From positions 62,001 through 126,000 of the forward strand of contig MU400589.1 in NCBI GenBank assembly GCA_022578965.1: a stretch of 64,000 bases of DNA, given 5' to 3'. The DNA comes from Xylaria sp. FL1777 (lineage: Eukaryota; Ascomycota; Sordariomycetes; Xylariales; Xylariaceae). Below, piece by piece: positions 31,756-44,286 of this stretch. The notes under the pieces are model-generated. The model did no database searches. It was not told the DNA's origin and saw only the letters and a program-made list of their open reading frames with translations. Within the stretch, counting starts at the first letter, position 1. Each line of letters begins with the position of its first letter. The position numbers were made by a program, and so were the translations under genes.

Positions 31756-34720
31756 GATGGCGATACGTCGGGTGTTGAGTAGAGTCGAGATAGAAGTTGG
31801 GTATCTGTTGGAGTAATCTAGAGATGCGTGAGTAACAAGCTGGAGCTTGAAGCACAAAGAGTAGAGCGTTAACCGAGGCAAGAAGCGCAACAGCGGGGTA
31901 GATGAGACAATGGATAGAACTGATGTATATGGAGATGTGCGGTGTGGAGGCGGGATAGAGACGTCGATGTAGATGTAGATGGAGATGGAGATGCAGCCTG
32001 GGCAGTTACCCAAGTGCGGGAGGGCGGCAGTTTATAAATCAAGGTAGGCCGGCAGGTAGAGGGCTGGAAGCAAGAAATGGTAAAGCGCAAGTACCTGGGA
32101 TATTGTCAAATGGGGTGTGAAGCTGCCGAAGAGAAAACAAAACTCTCTGTCTCTCTGTGTCGTCAGCAGCAGGGCGTGTATACTGATGCAAGGAGGTGAA
32201 GGAAGCAAAGAAGAAGGAAGCAGAAAGGCTGAACAATGCTCTGAGAAATAACGTTGATAGGTCAAAGGAGCCGACAGTCGCTGCTGGCGGCTGTGGCGGG
32301 GGTACCTACTGCGTTAGGTGGAGAGGTAGGTATGGCAGAGGGGTTACAGAAGGGAAGTGCTGCTGGTACCTACCTACCTAGGTACATTGTAAGTAGGGTA
32401 GGTACACAGACATGTATAACCTAACGCACAGCAGGTAGGTACCTAGGTAGCTCAGTGGCTTACGCAGTAAGGTATAGAACCAGACTTGCTCCAGGTGGCA
32501 CAGATTGCTAGTGCTGAATACGTAGGGTCCCTGCAGCCAGGGATCCATGATGTTGAGGAGCAACAATCGGGTGAATCATCATTTGACCGGGAGCAATGAA
32601 GGGTGAATCATGGATCATGGTGCAAGTCGTGGAGGAGTAGTGGAGGTAGGCACGCGGAAACAATCTCAGACTATACAGTCCAGCTTACCTGATTAGACAG
32701 ACCTTGACGCAATTTGGTGTTGACGGATGTGGTTGAGGACGAGTGTGTACAAAGTAGGTTTTGGCGACAGGACAGAAAGGGAACTTGTGATCGTGTGAGA
32801 CTGGATTGGGTGAGGATGAGAAGAGATGTTGGGCTTAACGGTAGGTAGCAGTAAGGCGAGCTCCTTATATAAAAGGTAGGTAAGTAAGTAAGTATTTATG
32901 TTCGAGGTCTGCCTATACGCCGTAGGCAGTAGGTAGGTACCTAGTATGGCATCTGATGCCTAGAGCCTCCCCATTGAGCTCAGGCGTTGGTACCTAACTA
33001 CCTACATAGACACAGTACTGCTCACCAGCTGTTTTCCATTGTGGTGGCTAAAATTCCATTTATAATGTTCACCATTAAAGCTTGACACATTCTATCTAGA
33101 TCTCCGCTTAGTGTTTTGTCACCTTTAAAGAGTACCGATATGTAGGTAAAGTTAAAAGTACTAGTGTAGCTTAGGTACCTTGGTAGCTACTCAGGTAGGT
33201 ATATACCTACCTACATGTAAGTATGTACTCACAGGCAGCTTTAACACCAGGCTACCACCATCCAACTCTAGAATGAACAACTCTAGAATGGATACATCTC
33301 TCCCTTATAGGTATGCTCTTGCCGAAATCCCACACGATACAAACTGCGGTACGCATGCTGAGCACGTAGGTACCTACGTAGATGTTGCCTGCCTTTCTCC
33401 ACATCAAAGGTGGGACACAAACTTCAGGCAGGTACTCTAAACTACCAGCCTCACCTGTAACAATAAGATATGACCAGCTGTCCACCACATGGTAGCAACA
33501 ACAGTAGACAAACAGTCAGTCCGTCAAGGTTTTCGTATTGTCAATGGGTAGTAGAAAACAGCTTGCCATGGACCCTGGTAGCTGAAACTAAGGTATACAT
33601 AGGTTAGGTATGTACTTTCCTCTAAACCCAAAAATAGCCCACTACCGGTACCGTGTTCAGAGTTCTCTCACTTTAAATAGGTAAGTAGGTACCTCGTAAA
33701 CCTAAAGAAATTTGAACTCAGCTATCCAGAGGCAAAACTTAAATGATGAGATGAGTCTTCTGATCCGACCTTGCATAGTTCATGTTTGACAGTCCCCTAT
33801 CCCTTACTTATATAAGCAGGTACGGAGCTGACATTGGTTGGTAACAAACAAATCATAGGTCTGTAGCAGAATACATATACCTATCCCTAGCTTAATTGGT
33901 GCTCCCATTCTATTTGTAAGTCTTTTCAGGTCCAAATAACATCCATCAATCGACCGCCAGGCAACAGAACGAACCAACCCATCAACATAGCACACCAAGC
34001 AGACAAGCACGGTGGAACTGATTGTTGCACCATCATCCCTTATTATCTACGTACCTATGTGTTCCAATCCGTTCAATACAATGCAATCCATTCCATCCCA
34101 GGTCAGCCGACCTATCCAGAACCTTTTCCTTTCCACTTTGCTTCTTCTCAACCCTATCTAGTATACTACCTACCTAACTAGATGAAGATAACGAGAATTG
34201 GATTATATATTAGACAATAGAAGAATAGAATAATATAGAACCAAATCAGTACCCATGACTGACTCGATGCCATAAGCCAATCAATAACAAGTGAACGAAT
34301 GAATATACTTGCGTAGGTAACTATGTCGCTCCATCATTGCTCACCCATGCACCTACGCAAGAATGCAAGTCGGTAGAGGGTAAGATTCGATGTCGAAAAG
34401 GGGTGTGATGCAGGGTATCAAGAACTTAGAGAAGAAAAATGGTGAAACTCATCCAAGAACCTTCTATCGAAGCGCCCCAAAGATTGTAAGAAAAGAAGCA
34501 CGCAGAGCAGAAAAATTAGAGAAGAAGTTCCATACCTTCGTAACCGTGACATCATGAAATTTCCACATCACGTCGAACGGCCGTCTTCTTCCTGAATTTA
34601 TCGCTCTCATACTATCCTATCCTATCCCATGTGGTTCCAGCATATCTCACCCTGCCGATAACCACATAATCCTCTGTCGACGGAAAAACAGCACCGAACG
34701 CAAAGTAGGTAGGATTCCCA
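31756..34720. other. 3-kb intergenic spacer upstream of SKP1
   Basis: No supported gene. The region carries several TAGGTACC-type motif groups (32365-32460, about 32875-33005, 33175-33240 and 33595-33690). The part next to the following gene (34140-34700) is AT-rich. Confidence 0.5.
32365..32460. repeat. Cluster of TAGGTACC/ACCTAGGT motifs upstream of SKP1
   Basis: Self-complementary tracts such as GGTACCTACCTACCTAGGTA and GGTAGGTACCTAGGTAG lie within 100 nt, about 610-700 nt upstream of the SKP1 start. Similar in make-up to the cluster near 13250. Confidence 0.55.
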
Positions 34721-37700
34721 CTACTCATGCTTTACGCTACTCTGCATCCGCCGCAGAGCATCACGATGCGCATCAATGAGGTCACCGCGCCGCATCATCT
34801 CTTCGAAGGCGCGATCAGTGCGTTCTTTTTCCCAGCGCTCCATCTCTCTTCTCTGCGCCTCCTGTTCACGCTGCGACATCAGGGCGTTGCGTTGAATTTC
34901 GATGGCGCGGCTGACTTCAGCCGATGGTCCTGCTAGAGACGTCGACGACATCGAGAGGCGTAGAGGTGTCTCGCGCTTCTGTTTCTGCACTACGGGCGTC
35001 GCTGCTCGCAGCTCGGCGGCGACGGACTGCCGGAACTGGGAGAGACGGGCGTCGCGTGCCGCTTGCGACGGCACTTGAGCGTATCGTTGCGGCTGGTGCG
35101 AGTCGAAATTGGAGGATTCGGCCGTGATGGTTGGGACTTGCGGTGGAGAGCTAAACGTGGGAAGTTGCGCCGCACTCGATGAACTAATCCGTTTAGGCCG
35201 GCCGATGTTGGAGTTGACCGAATCGACGGAGAGTCTGCTGTTTTGCCGCATGAGCTCCTTTCGCTGGCTCAGTGGAATATCGTCTATGTCTCGAGTCATT
35301 AAAGGGGGTGTGGCGTAATTGTATGGTGAGGTCATTTGACTTGCAGACCTTGTCATGTACTCAGGACTTTCTTGGATCGGCGATGTAGCAAGTAGCTGGG
35401 GCTGGGATTTGTTGCGCAGAAACATCTCACGCTTGCCTAGAAGTGTCTGTGGGCTAGAGTACGAAATCACCCCCGGTATAGGTGCAGGTCCTATAGGTGA
35501 GGGAGGGGTCGAGTTTGGAGTGGAATTAGCCTCCTCATCAGATGAAGATGTCTGTGCAACCGGAGGCAGGTCATTGCCATCTTCCTCTTGAATTGGCTGG
35601 CTATACACTTCACTCGACTTTCGTTGCCTTTTGTTCCTGAAACTGTGGCCGGCCTGGGGCAAGTTCGGTGACGCAGGTTTTCCTGGAGCCGGTTGAGTTC
35701 CAGCCTCCGGACTCACGCTTGTGAGGATAGCGAGAGTGGCTGGGATATGCGCCTTTGGAGGGGAAGAGTACGAACTTATCCGAGACGTAGAACGATCAGC
35801 GGGTGAGGGAACTTGTGACAGATTTGATGTACTAGAATATCTAGAAGATCTTGCAATAACAGGGGGGGGAGCAACACCCTCGACAGTCTGTTGGAGCTCC
35901 TCGACGTTGACTGGAGCAACAGTCTCGGTCTTTTGCTTCTCATCATCCTGGTGGTCGATGTTTCCATCGAGTTGTAGTTGTTCCAATTGAGGAGCCTCTG
36001 CTGCGCTGAGATGTTTTGCCCACTCGTTAGTTCTGTACGACAAAGCTACGCGTGTTAAGGCTGAAGGGAGCCGGTCTTTAGTGAGGCTCATATTTGTCGA
36101 AGAATTTGAAGTGGCCGGGGACCTCAGGTGTATCGATGATTCGGAGGTTGCTTCAATGGCGGTCAAGTCAGTGGGATTGCTGTTCCCATTGGTACTCTCC
36201 GTCTTTTTGGTACTTGGATCTAAGCTGCTTCGTTTCGACAAGTCTCCTGAAGATGAGTACACGATAGAGGGATCAAGAATCTCGGGCCCAACTGTCTCAG
36301 CGAACGAGCTAGGTCGACCAGTGAGGCGCCGTTCAGAGTTTGGGGGCTGCAGCTTCATTTCACCATCCCTTTTGTTATGCGCATTGTCGACCTCTGTATT
36401 ATTCCCACCAAAATCGACGGTTAATGCCGGTATAGAAATTCGCTCGGCTTTGTCTTTCGTATCGAAATCATAAGCGCCACCGTTTTGGCTTAAGCAATCA
36501 ATTGTAGCAGCAATAGACAGTGCGTCGCTATGACGTTTTGAGTTTTCCACAAGTTCTTCGGTGCTTTCTGCCCATCCTGGGGACGGCTGGGCCTCAAACT
36601 CTTCTGTCTTCCGTTTTGATGTTCGAGAGTGAGCTGATCGCAGAGAAAGGCTTTGTAGGATTTTCCCCGAGCTCACTGAAAGCCGGTTAGTTGATGACAA
36701 TCTCGAAGGCTTCTTGCTAAGCACATAATCTCCATCATCTTCGTCGGCATAGGTAGCGATTGACGAGCGACTCTCATTTCCATCCAACCCGATTGGGATC
36801 TGAAATGGGAGGGGGGTGATCTCTGGTCCAGGCACCGTTGGGGACATCTGTCGGATTCCAGAAGATATTATCGAGCTTGGTCGCGCTTCGCCATCGCCAC
36901 TGGCAATCCAGACTTTCTTATTTGTGCCAGATACCATTGGGTCAGATACCGAGCCTACGTCATTATTCCCGGTCGGCCCATCATTATCCTTTCCAACCCT
37001 AATCGTCGTCACTCTGCCGTCGTCATTTTTATCCGTCACCATGAGTCCATCCGTAGGCTTCGCAGGATCGGGCGAGCTCGTCGGATTGGGACTCGGAAGT
37101 TCAACCATCTCAATATTATCTTCATCCAAAGGTGCTTGTCGAACAACGTTTTCGCTAATGCGGTGTTTCTTCGTTTTCTCATCATCCACGTCCTCTACCC
37201 CTGAATCCTCAGACCCAGCCAAGCTTCGTGGAGGCTGATCGCCGTATATTGCCTCCCATTGTTGACGCTCCCTTGCATTTTGCGCCTCGATTTGTAGGCC
37301 CAGGCTTGTCTCTTCTTCATCACGTTTCCGTTGCTCCTCAGCTCGCTCCTCGGCCTTCTTGGCCCGGCGCTCTTGAACAACCCGCCAGAGTTTCAACTGG
37401 GAGATGATGCCTATAATCGTGAAAACCACGGTAAGCGCAATCTCAACGCGGATGCCCCTGGTTAATGGATAGGTAACGGTAGCGTATGGGAAGAGATCCT
37501 TGTTCAAATTCCAAATGTAAGCCCAAAATTCTTTCAGTCCTGCGCGGCTAAAACAATCGATGGCTATGACTGTCGCAGTTGCACCAGCGAACGACATGAG
37601 ACCCATCTGGGCGTACGGTCTAGTATAGTGACTGAAGTAAAAGCCATAGCTACCAACTGAGAAGGCGGTGATGAAAATAATTTTTGGTGCTGTCGAAGGG

Positions 37701-38453
37701 AGCAAACCGCCAGCTTTAAGTGTTAGTAACCACATTGAGACGCAAAACCCTCCCAACAGGCATCCCAAACCTTCAGTGATCTCGCGAAACACTATGGCAG
37801 CTCCGCCTAGAATAATACCAGTCACAACGGCCGCTACTACATATGCTCCCTCGATCGCGATTGGTACAGGCGGGGCCATTACATATATAATCAGGACTGT
37901 GACGCTCAGGCCCGAAAGGAATGCCGCTGAAAAAAATGTATGCAACCAAGCGTTCTTAATGCCGATCAGAGTGTATACAGCACCACTTATCAAAAGAAGA
38001 GCACCGGCGACTCCCCATCCTGGGCTAAGTCGGGGAGCCAGAGGTAGCTGGCCATCTGGAATGGGATCTGGGAGAAGAGAGTTAAGAGTCAGCATTCTGT
38101 CACCTCACTCTATTAAATTTATGCATGCGTAACTGACTGGGAGTTGCTAAAGAACTATTATTCTGGGCAGGACTATTCCCATTAATGGCTGAAGGAAAAG
38201 CGGTGGTTGATGTGACCATAATCGTGGTTGACATGTCGGCCGTAGATTTCTGCGTTGTCTTAGTTCCGTCTACGGTTTCGGACGATGTCTCGACATCTTG
38301 TGCCTCATTGCCAGTGGTTGTGGTTGTCGGCGCTGCTGTAGCCGTGGGCGTGGTATCCTCTCGCGGCAAAACTTGGAGAGGGCCTGCCACTACACCATGG
38401 AGATGTAAGAACAAGAAGAGCAAAGCCCAGATATAGCTCCATCGTGTAGTCAT
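34721..38453 (-). CDS. Seven-TM TMEM198/DUF4203-like membrane protein with long cytoplasmic tail
   Basis: Two proposed exons (38134-38453 and 34721-38096) give 1231 residues. Exon 1 encodes a signal peptide (TTRWSYIWALLFLFLHLHG) and a Ser/Thr-rich, probably glycosylated, extracellular stretch. Exon 2 opens with LNSLLPDPIPDGQLPL and then seven hydrophobic segments at about residues 135-345, including GWGVAGALLLISGAVYTLIG, GAYVVAAVVTGIILGGAAIV and EIALTVVFTIIGIISQL. This arrangement matches TMEM198/DUF4203 proteins. Residues from about 350 to the end are disordered, Ser/Pro-rich, with a charged helix at the start (RRAKKAEERAEEQRKRDEEE) and another at the end (SQREQEAQRREMERWEKERT). The joining intron is only 37 nt but keeps the frame. 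An upstream in-frame ATG exists at 38486; the one at 38453 gives the better signal peptide. Function unknown. Confidence 0.78.
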
Positions 38454-41400
38454 GACGATGATTGGAAATTCGTAGGCGCCCCGCATATAAGTCAGAAGCC
38501 TAGGGCATATAAGGAAACTCTTAGTGCCTAACGGAATTCTAGTATCTATAACTTCAATACTCGTGATAAGGCATCCTCAAGGTGTTCTTCAACAACAATG
38601 AGTCCTAGCCATGGACTTCACAAGTCTCTCAAGTTGATAGTGGAACAGCAAGTTTCCAGATAAGAGAGGCTCTGCTTCTACAACGAAACAGCTGCTTCGA
38701 GCCAGCCTGGCAACGAGGCGTTATGTCCTAAGGCTAGCGAGCCGGGAAGGTAGCAGTCGGGGACGGCTACAGGCAGAAGTCGAACGCAGAAGGGGAGATA
38801 AACGAGAGACGGTGGTAACGAATTGGCGGTCTGAAGAAAACGAGAGTTGCCCATAGGATCCGGCAGTGAGGGCTGTGTTATTGGCTGCAGTGTGACCAAC
38901 TAGGATCATCGAACGTTCCAACGGGAGGCAAGAAGATCAAACAACACCAAGATACGAAGTCTTTGAAACGAGAGCACGTATTAAAGCGAGAACCTGTTTA
39001 CAATATAGGGTCCATGCGGAGGAGCTCGGCATGAAACCGTGACAAGACGGGGCTCAAAAGTAAGAAGGAGCAGCCTCAAAGGCACAGCCGGTAAGCTGTC
39101 AGAAAAGAAGACAATGGTATAAGCTCTCACCTCGATCTCAACGGAGAATAGGTAGGGTAGTCTGCAGTCCCTATACTACCGTACCTCCTACTCGACGATG
39201 ACCAGCTTAGCTGAGTTCGCTTGGAATTTGCTTTTCCTACTAGAGCATAGGATACCTTGCCCAGCGGGCCAGCTCAGCTCTTTGTCTGCCATGCCATGGC
39301 TTGGCATAGCTCCCATGTTCGTCTTTTCTTTCCGCATTCGCCCGTTCCACATCTCGCGAACGGCTGGCAGGATGAGCGAGTGATGACGGCGCACCCTATG
39401 GTCAACCTAATGGCTAGGCGCTCGATGGTTGGATCATGGGAGATTAGCAGTGACGCTGGCTTGGTGCTATTGGATAACAAGGCTGGATACCTTGGATAGC
39501 TTTGATGCAGGCCGGACTGCCCCCGAACTGACTGTCCCGAAGAGAACGAATAAGATGGCCTAGTCCAACCTCCCGCATGATTCTCCAAAGGGGCTCTACC
39601 TGGCATGTCATTTTTCTCTCTTGTTCTGTCACGGCTCAGGGCTCAGGGCTCAGGACAGACGAGGCAGGTTGCCTGACTAGGTACCTAGCTTAGATAGTGT
39701 AGCATAGCATGAGGTACCGAATTGTAGGTTGGCAAGCCAGGGGCAGAGAACTCTACCTAGTACACTGACTGCTACCTTGTCTTAGGTAGGTAAGTCTACA
39801 CGTGTAATGTAGTATCTAGAATTAGGTACCTAGGTAGTGTATGTAGTCTAGACTAGGTACCTACCTACCTAGGCGTAGGTAGTGTATCCAGCTGGCTTCA
39901 GAACCCATCTAGCGCTCTGCCGGGGTTGAATGGATACCCGATCGCCCCCATGTCACCCCACCCAAATGAGCCCACTTCCGGATTGGGCAATCCTGCCGCT
40001 CGTGCGTGATGCGATTGGTGACTCCCTCTTCGTCATTAAAGCCCCTGTCAAGCCCCTTGTCTTAGATGGCGCGAGAACACAACCGTGTGTAGATCTAGCG
40101 TCTGTACACGTCGTTATAATGTAGGTATAGTGTATCCACTATACAGAATTCTACTAGGTATACTTACACGTGTAGTATGCGTAAGTAGGCATGTAAAACG
40201 CGTGCGCCACGCTGCTTGTAACTTTATTTTACTCATGCGAATGTTATTCTTCATTCTCCCCCCCATTTATCATCGTGATGGCCTGAGTCTCGTTTCAGGA
40301 CAGACTGACAGAGGGGTGATCCGAGGGGGTCTGACCGTCGCTTCGTCTCCTGTACATATACGTATACTTTTTTCTACCGTATTCACCAGCATTTTACCTC
40401 AAAGTTGATCGAGCATATGTATCATGAGCGCCACATTAGATAGTAGGCACAGAAACGGTTGTCATGGATAAACTGGTATAAGACATGTCGCAATCCGTTC
40501 TGCGTTAGTTTACTTCTCATCGCATCCGCGTCAATTCCCCGTCAGTTCTGGCTGCGGCGATCTGCTGGTCGCATTCACGATCCCATCATCTTGCATCTGC
40601 TATTGATCCGGCTCTGTGACCGTGCATGCTCGATTCCGTATAGGAATACGAGTGGAACACACAGGACAAGACGCGGTAACAGCGCGGCACTACCGCGAAG
40701 TCCGTCATCAAACTTTCCTGGCCGCGTATGTAGGTATATGTAGTATATCTACCTACCAACTGACCCTCGCTGGATATACCTACGTGGTTCAATCTGCACC
40801 TCGCGCAGGGGTTTAGTTCCAGGGTGCTTCGATGGCCAGTGTGGTGTAAGACAACGCACATCTCGGGCTGATCTTTATTGTTTTTTTTTCTGCACATAAG
40901 AATCGTCCCGATTACGTCTACGCAGCAGGTAGGTATACCACATGAGCACACAATTCCGTAGACGGCCTGTCTCAACGTATGTTGTGTTATGTTGTAGGTC
41001 TGCGAGTCATTATTTTCCCCGACGACTTCGTTTTTTTTTAACAAAAAAATTCCTCTTCATTCTCCGCCGTTGTAAGTAGCGTAGGAATAAATACGGTCTA
41101 TGACGCAAATTCGTGAACAAAACAGCTGGACCTGAACAGTTGTGGACTGACTATCACACGCTACCTCAATAGTTTAATTAATTAACCCCCCGTGCGATCA
41201 GCCGTGACGGATCCCCACCCACCCCATCCATGGCATCCATGGCTCCCACACGCGCCCGGAATAGCTGTACCGTAGTCGTTCCCTACGCGGTAGCTCCCAC
41301 ACTCCGCGTTGCCGTTCCCGCTCCACCCTTACAATCCACCCTTACTTACAACCAACGCATTGTCCGTCTCATCCTCACAATTGCCGCATAGCTTTATAAA

Positions 41401-42759
41401 TGAACCGTTGAACCGCGTAGGCAATATTGTAAGCTTAGTTTCGCATGTCTTCGGGCTGGATAAATATCCTACGACAAGTAGACTTCCCTCGCAACGATAC
41501 TCTCTGTCTGGACCAACAATAAGATAAGGCCAGAAACACTCGCTTCTTTCCGCTTTCGGCTCGATCAACATACCAGTATCGCACAGAGAAGAATCGAAAC
41601 CGTCACTAACACCAGGATCGATGAGCAATCCCAGTCACTCGCCGTGTAACTCCGGGTCTACACAGCACACACAGGAGAACACCGAAAGTTTGAATTGAAG
41701 AGGCATTCATTCGTATAACGGATTACGAAAACGGACTCGTGCATCCCATCCCATCCCATTCCTCCTGTCGTGTCATGCTGTGATGCGCTGCGTCATGTCC
41801 GGCATTCATTTCCAATACCTACCTGCTACCCGGATATCGTTTCTCTCTCTCCCTCTCCCCCCCCCCAGTTCTCATCACATGCCCCCTCCCCCTAATGTAG
41901 TGTAAAATGCAATGCGTAATGTTACGTGTAAATGTGCTGCTTGCTCGAACTGCTACATGTAATTTCCAAGCCCACTCTCTCCACTTGGTACCCCACGTGT
42001 CAAAGTCGTCACCACCACATTACAATCCGCCCTTCACCGACAGATCGGGTAAGGAGGGAGGGAGGCTTGCTTGGTGGCTGCGTCGTGGAAAAATTCGAAT
42101 TCCCGTTGGAAACCGGTAACGGCGGGCGTTTCGTTCCATTTGCACAAGTCGCCATAACATAGTATACCGGTACATATCTAAGATACAGTAGACGTCCAAT
42201 TCACTGGGCGTTATACTCTTTCAAACTGACACAGCTATTGTGAGATGAGTAGTGACAGATGCTGTATTTGTAAAACAATAGCCAATCAGTCATGAATCTG
42301 AAACGCACTGCTAGTGGTACAGCAAGAAGGTGATTAAGTTATACCTGAGCAAGCAAGTCCCGGCATGACATAACTAGTGTAAGACACCAACCGAGGGTTG
42401 AGCGAAAGCTTTGGAGGAGTAGCTATGTATATGGTGATACCAATATACCTACTCTGCCTCTTCTTTCTTGACATCAGAGGCCGAGGTGGGTTCAGGTTGT
42501 GATAGTGATAGTGATAAGTGATTTAACAGGACTTGACTCATACGTCCCATTTTGGCTGTCGCCAGTACCAACGCCGCCAAAATTATGCCCCTAACCATAT
42601 CCACACACACCCAGAGCAAAGCTGAGGGGTGTCGTTACCATGTAGGGGAGGGGAAGAAAAAAAGAAGAAAATCAAAACCTAGAAATAATCATGGTATCTC
42701 TTGCCCAGCCAAAGCCAACTCCAGGTCTCATAACGATCATGATACGCACAATACCAGCT
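38454..42759. other. 4.3-kb intergenic spacer, the longest in the window
   Basis: No supported gene; open frames up to 152 codons (40586-41044, minus) show no recognisable domains and have no splice support. It holds the TAGGTACC motif cluster at 39660-39890, three tandem copies of GGCTCAG-type 7-mers near 39633-39655, a C run near 41862, and similar weak motif groups near 40730-40790. Confidence 0.5.
39660..39890. repeat. Cluster of TAGGTACC/ACCTAGGT motifs in the 4.3-kb spacer
   Basis: Repeated GGTACCTAGGTAG, CTAGGTACCTACCTACCTAG and TAGGTAGTGTAT motifs, with the densest part at 39785-39885. Again mostly palindromic and without coding potential. Confidence 0.55.
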
Positions 42760-44286
42760 TTATTTGCGAGACACCCGCGCGGGCAAGCGATCTGTGCCAC
42801 TTCTGCCCTGGACGGGTGATTTGCCATTTCGTAGAGAGCGCTGCGCCTTCTCTGGTGCCTGTTGCCCCTTCCAGCGAAACATTGTCGAAGCGGTTCGGAA
42901 CGGGAACGTTAACACGGCACCTACTGCCTGCAATGGAAGCATGAGCAAGGTAGTCGTCCTCTCCACCAGCCAACCCGCTAGCGTGCGTTGCGAATTACTA
43001 TTCTTCGCGACAACTGCAGCGAGCGCAATGGCGTCGTTGAGCCGATACTCGACATACTCGATTCTGTTGTCGGTTTGATTAGCTAGGAGTGTGAGCTTCT
43101 TTTCGTATCGGCGCATGGCGCGGTTCAGGGCCTCAAGCTCTGGTTGAACACTTTTGCGGAACTCTCGTCCTACGGTGGATTCAACCAGTTTCTGTGATGC
43201 TTCAGGCTGGACACCATTACTCGTGGATGATTCTTTAGGGATGTTCCGCGCTTCAAGCTCATCTAGCCGATCGTACAAGGTTTGTATTTGCTCACTGGTA
43301 ATGGCTTTCTTGGTGTGCGGGTTCTGAGCGACGATGGCTTGTACATGTAATGTGCGCATTTGCAGCATCCGAATCAAGTGTGAGACGGGACGCACCTCGG
43401 CCGCGCAGAGAAATATTGTGAGATTGTAGTCAGACACCAAACCTTCGGATGGCCTTGACAATTGACTTCTAATGGTATGCAGTAGATAGGCGCCCAGCAT
43501 TGGAAAGATAAAACACCACACCAAAGCCATTATTTCGTGGATGTAAAGCTCCTTGACAGCAGCTTTTTGCCGCGCTTGCCATTTCGTGTTTCCACCAACC
43601 GAAGAGTCCTGAACCTTCACTTCGGTCTCCTTCTCCTTTCCCTTCTCCTCGGGAACATCTTCTAGAGCTGTAGTGGCCGGGGGAGTCGTCGGTTCAAGGT
43701 CACTCTCGGATTCGAAAACAGGATCCGACAAAACCTCTTCCCGCACGACGCGGACCTGCTGTGCTGAGTGATACCAATCCCACGGTTGCGTTACTGACCA
43801 GTGCAGAAAGACGGCGGCTAAGGTCAGCAGTATTAAGTCTGTGAAGAAAGCAGCGCCGTTTTCGAAGAACAGGCCGGCTATGGCAGGTAGCAACGCAAGC
43901 GTAAGTGGGATGTAGACGAACAGCGACTTTGGGTTTTCCTTCGCGTCCGATTTGCTGGGATTAAGCAACTCGTCGGCACTTGTCTCGATGTAGTCCGAGT
44001 AGGTCGAGCTGCGTCTGCGAAGGCTGGCAAAGGCATTATTATTATCGGTCGCGGGCGGCGGATGGTTGCCGTTCAGGCGGCGGCGTAGCTGGGAGGGTTG
44101 GCCGAGGGTGGCTGCGCGTCGGAACGCAAAGCCTGGAGGCGGCGCACGGCTTGTAGAGAGAGGATCGTCATCGGCGGCGGCGGGGGTGGTAGGGCTGGTA
44201 GCGTTGACGGTTGTTGTGGAGGCGGAAGCGTAACTCTCATCGGCCATGGCTGATGTCTGGATTGGGGTCGAAGCGCATGAGGTCAT
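42760..44286 (-). CDS. Fungal membrane protein of unknown function
   Basis: One exon of 508 residues; an in-frame ATG at residue 14 (ADESYASAS) is a possible alternative start. The N-terminal 110 residues are Ser/Thr/Pro-rich and basic. Hydrophobic segments follow at about 125-165 (LFVYIPLTLALLPAIAGLFF and DLILLTLAAVFLHW) and 250-275 (ALVWCFIFPMLGAYLLHTI). The region between them is charged. Residues about 325-430 are helical with coiled-coil character (ITSEQIQTLYDRLDELEARN and LEALNRAMRRYEKKLTLLAN). A hydrophobic or amphipathic stretch (LLMLPLQAVGAVLTFPF) and a basic tail end the protein. I do not recognise the family. Confidence 0.78.
   Translation of the reverse strand: MTSCASTPIQTSAMADESYASASTTTVNATSPTTPAAADDDPLSTSRAPPPGFAFRRAATLGQPSQLRRRLNGNHPPPATDNNNAFASLRRRSSTYSDYIETSADELLNPSKSDAKENPKSLFVYIPLTLALLPAIAGLFFENGAAFFTDLILLTLAAVFLHWSVTQPWDWYHSAQQVRVVREEVLSDPVFESESDLEPTTPPATTALEDVPEEKGKEKETEVKVQDSSVGGNTKWQARQKAAVKELYIHEIMALVWCFIFPMLGAYLLHTIRSQLSRPSEGLVSDYNLTIFLCAAEVRPVSHLIRMLQMRTLHVQAIVAQNPHTKKAITSEQIQTLYDRLDELEARNIPKESSTSNGVQPEASQKLVESTVGREFRKSVQPELEALNRAMRRYEKKLTLLANQTDNRIEYVEYRLNDAIALAAVVAKNSNSQRTLAGWLVERTTTLLMLPLQAVGAVLTFPFRTASTMFRWKGQQAPEKAQRSLRNGKSPVQGRSGTDRLPARVSRK

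Noticed and set aside
39633..39655. Three tandem GGCTCAG 7-mers
   Set aside because: Too short to be more than replication slippage; no CRISPR-like spacing (and this is a eukaryotic window).
40586..41044. 152-codon minus-strand frame in the long spacer
   Set aside because: No motif, no splice context; its content looks like translated motif-cluster and promoter sequence.
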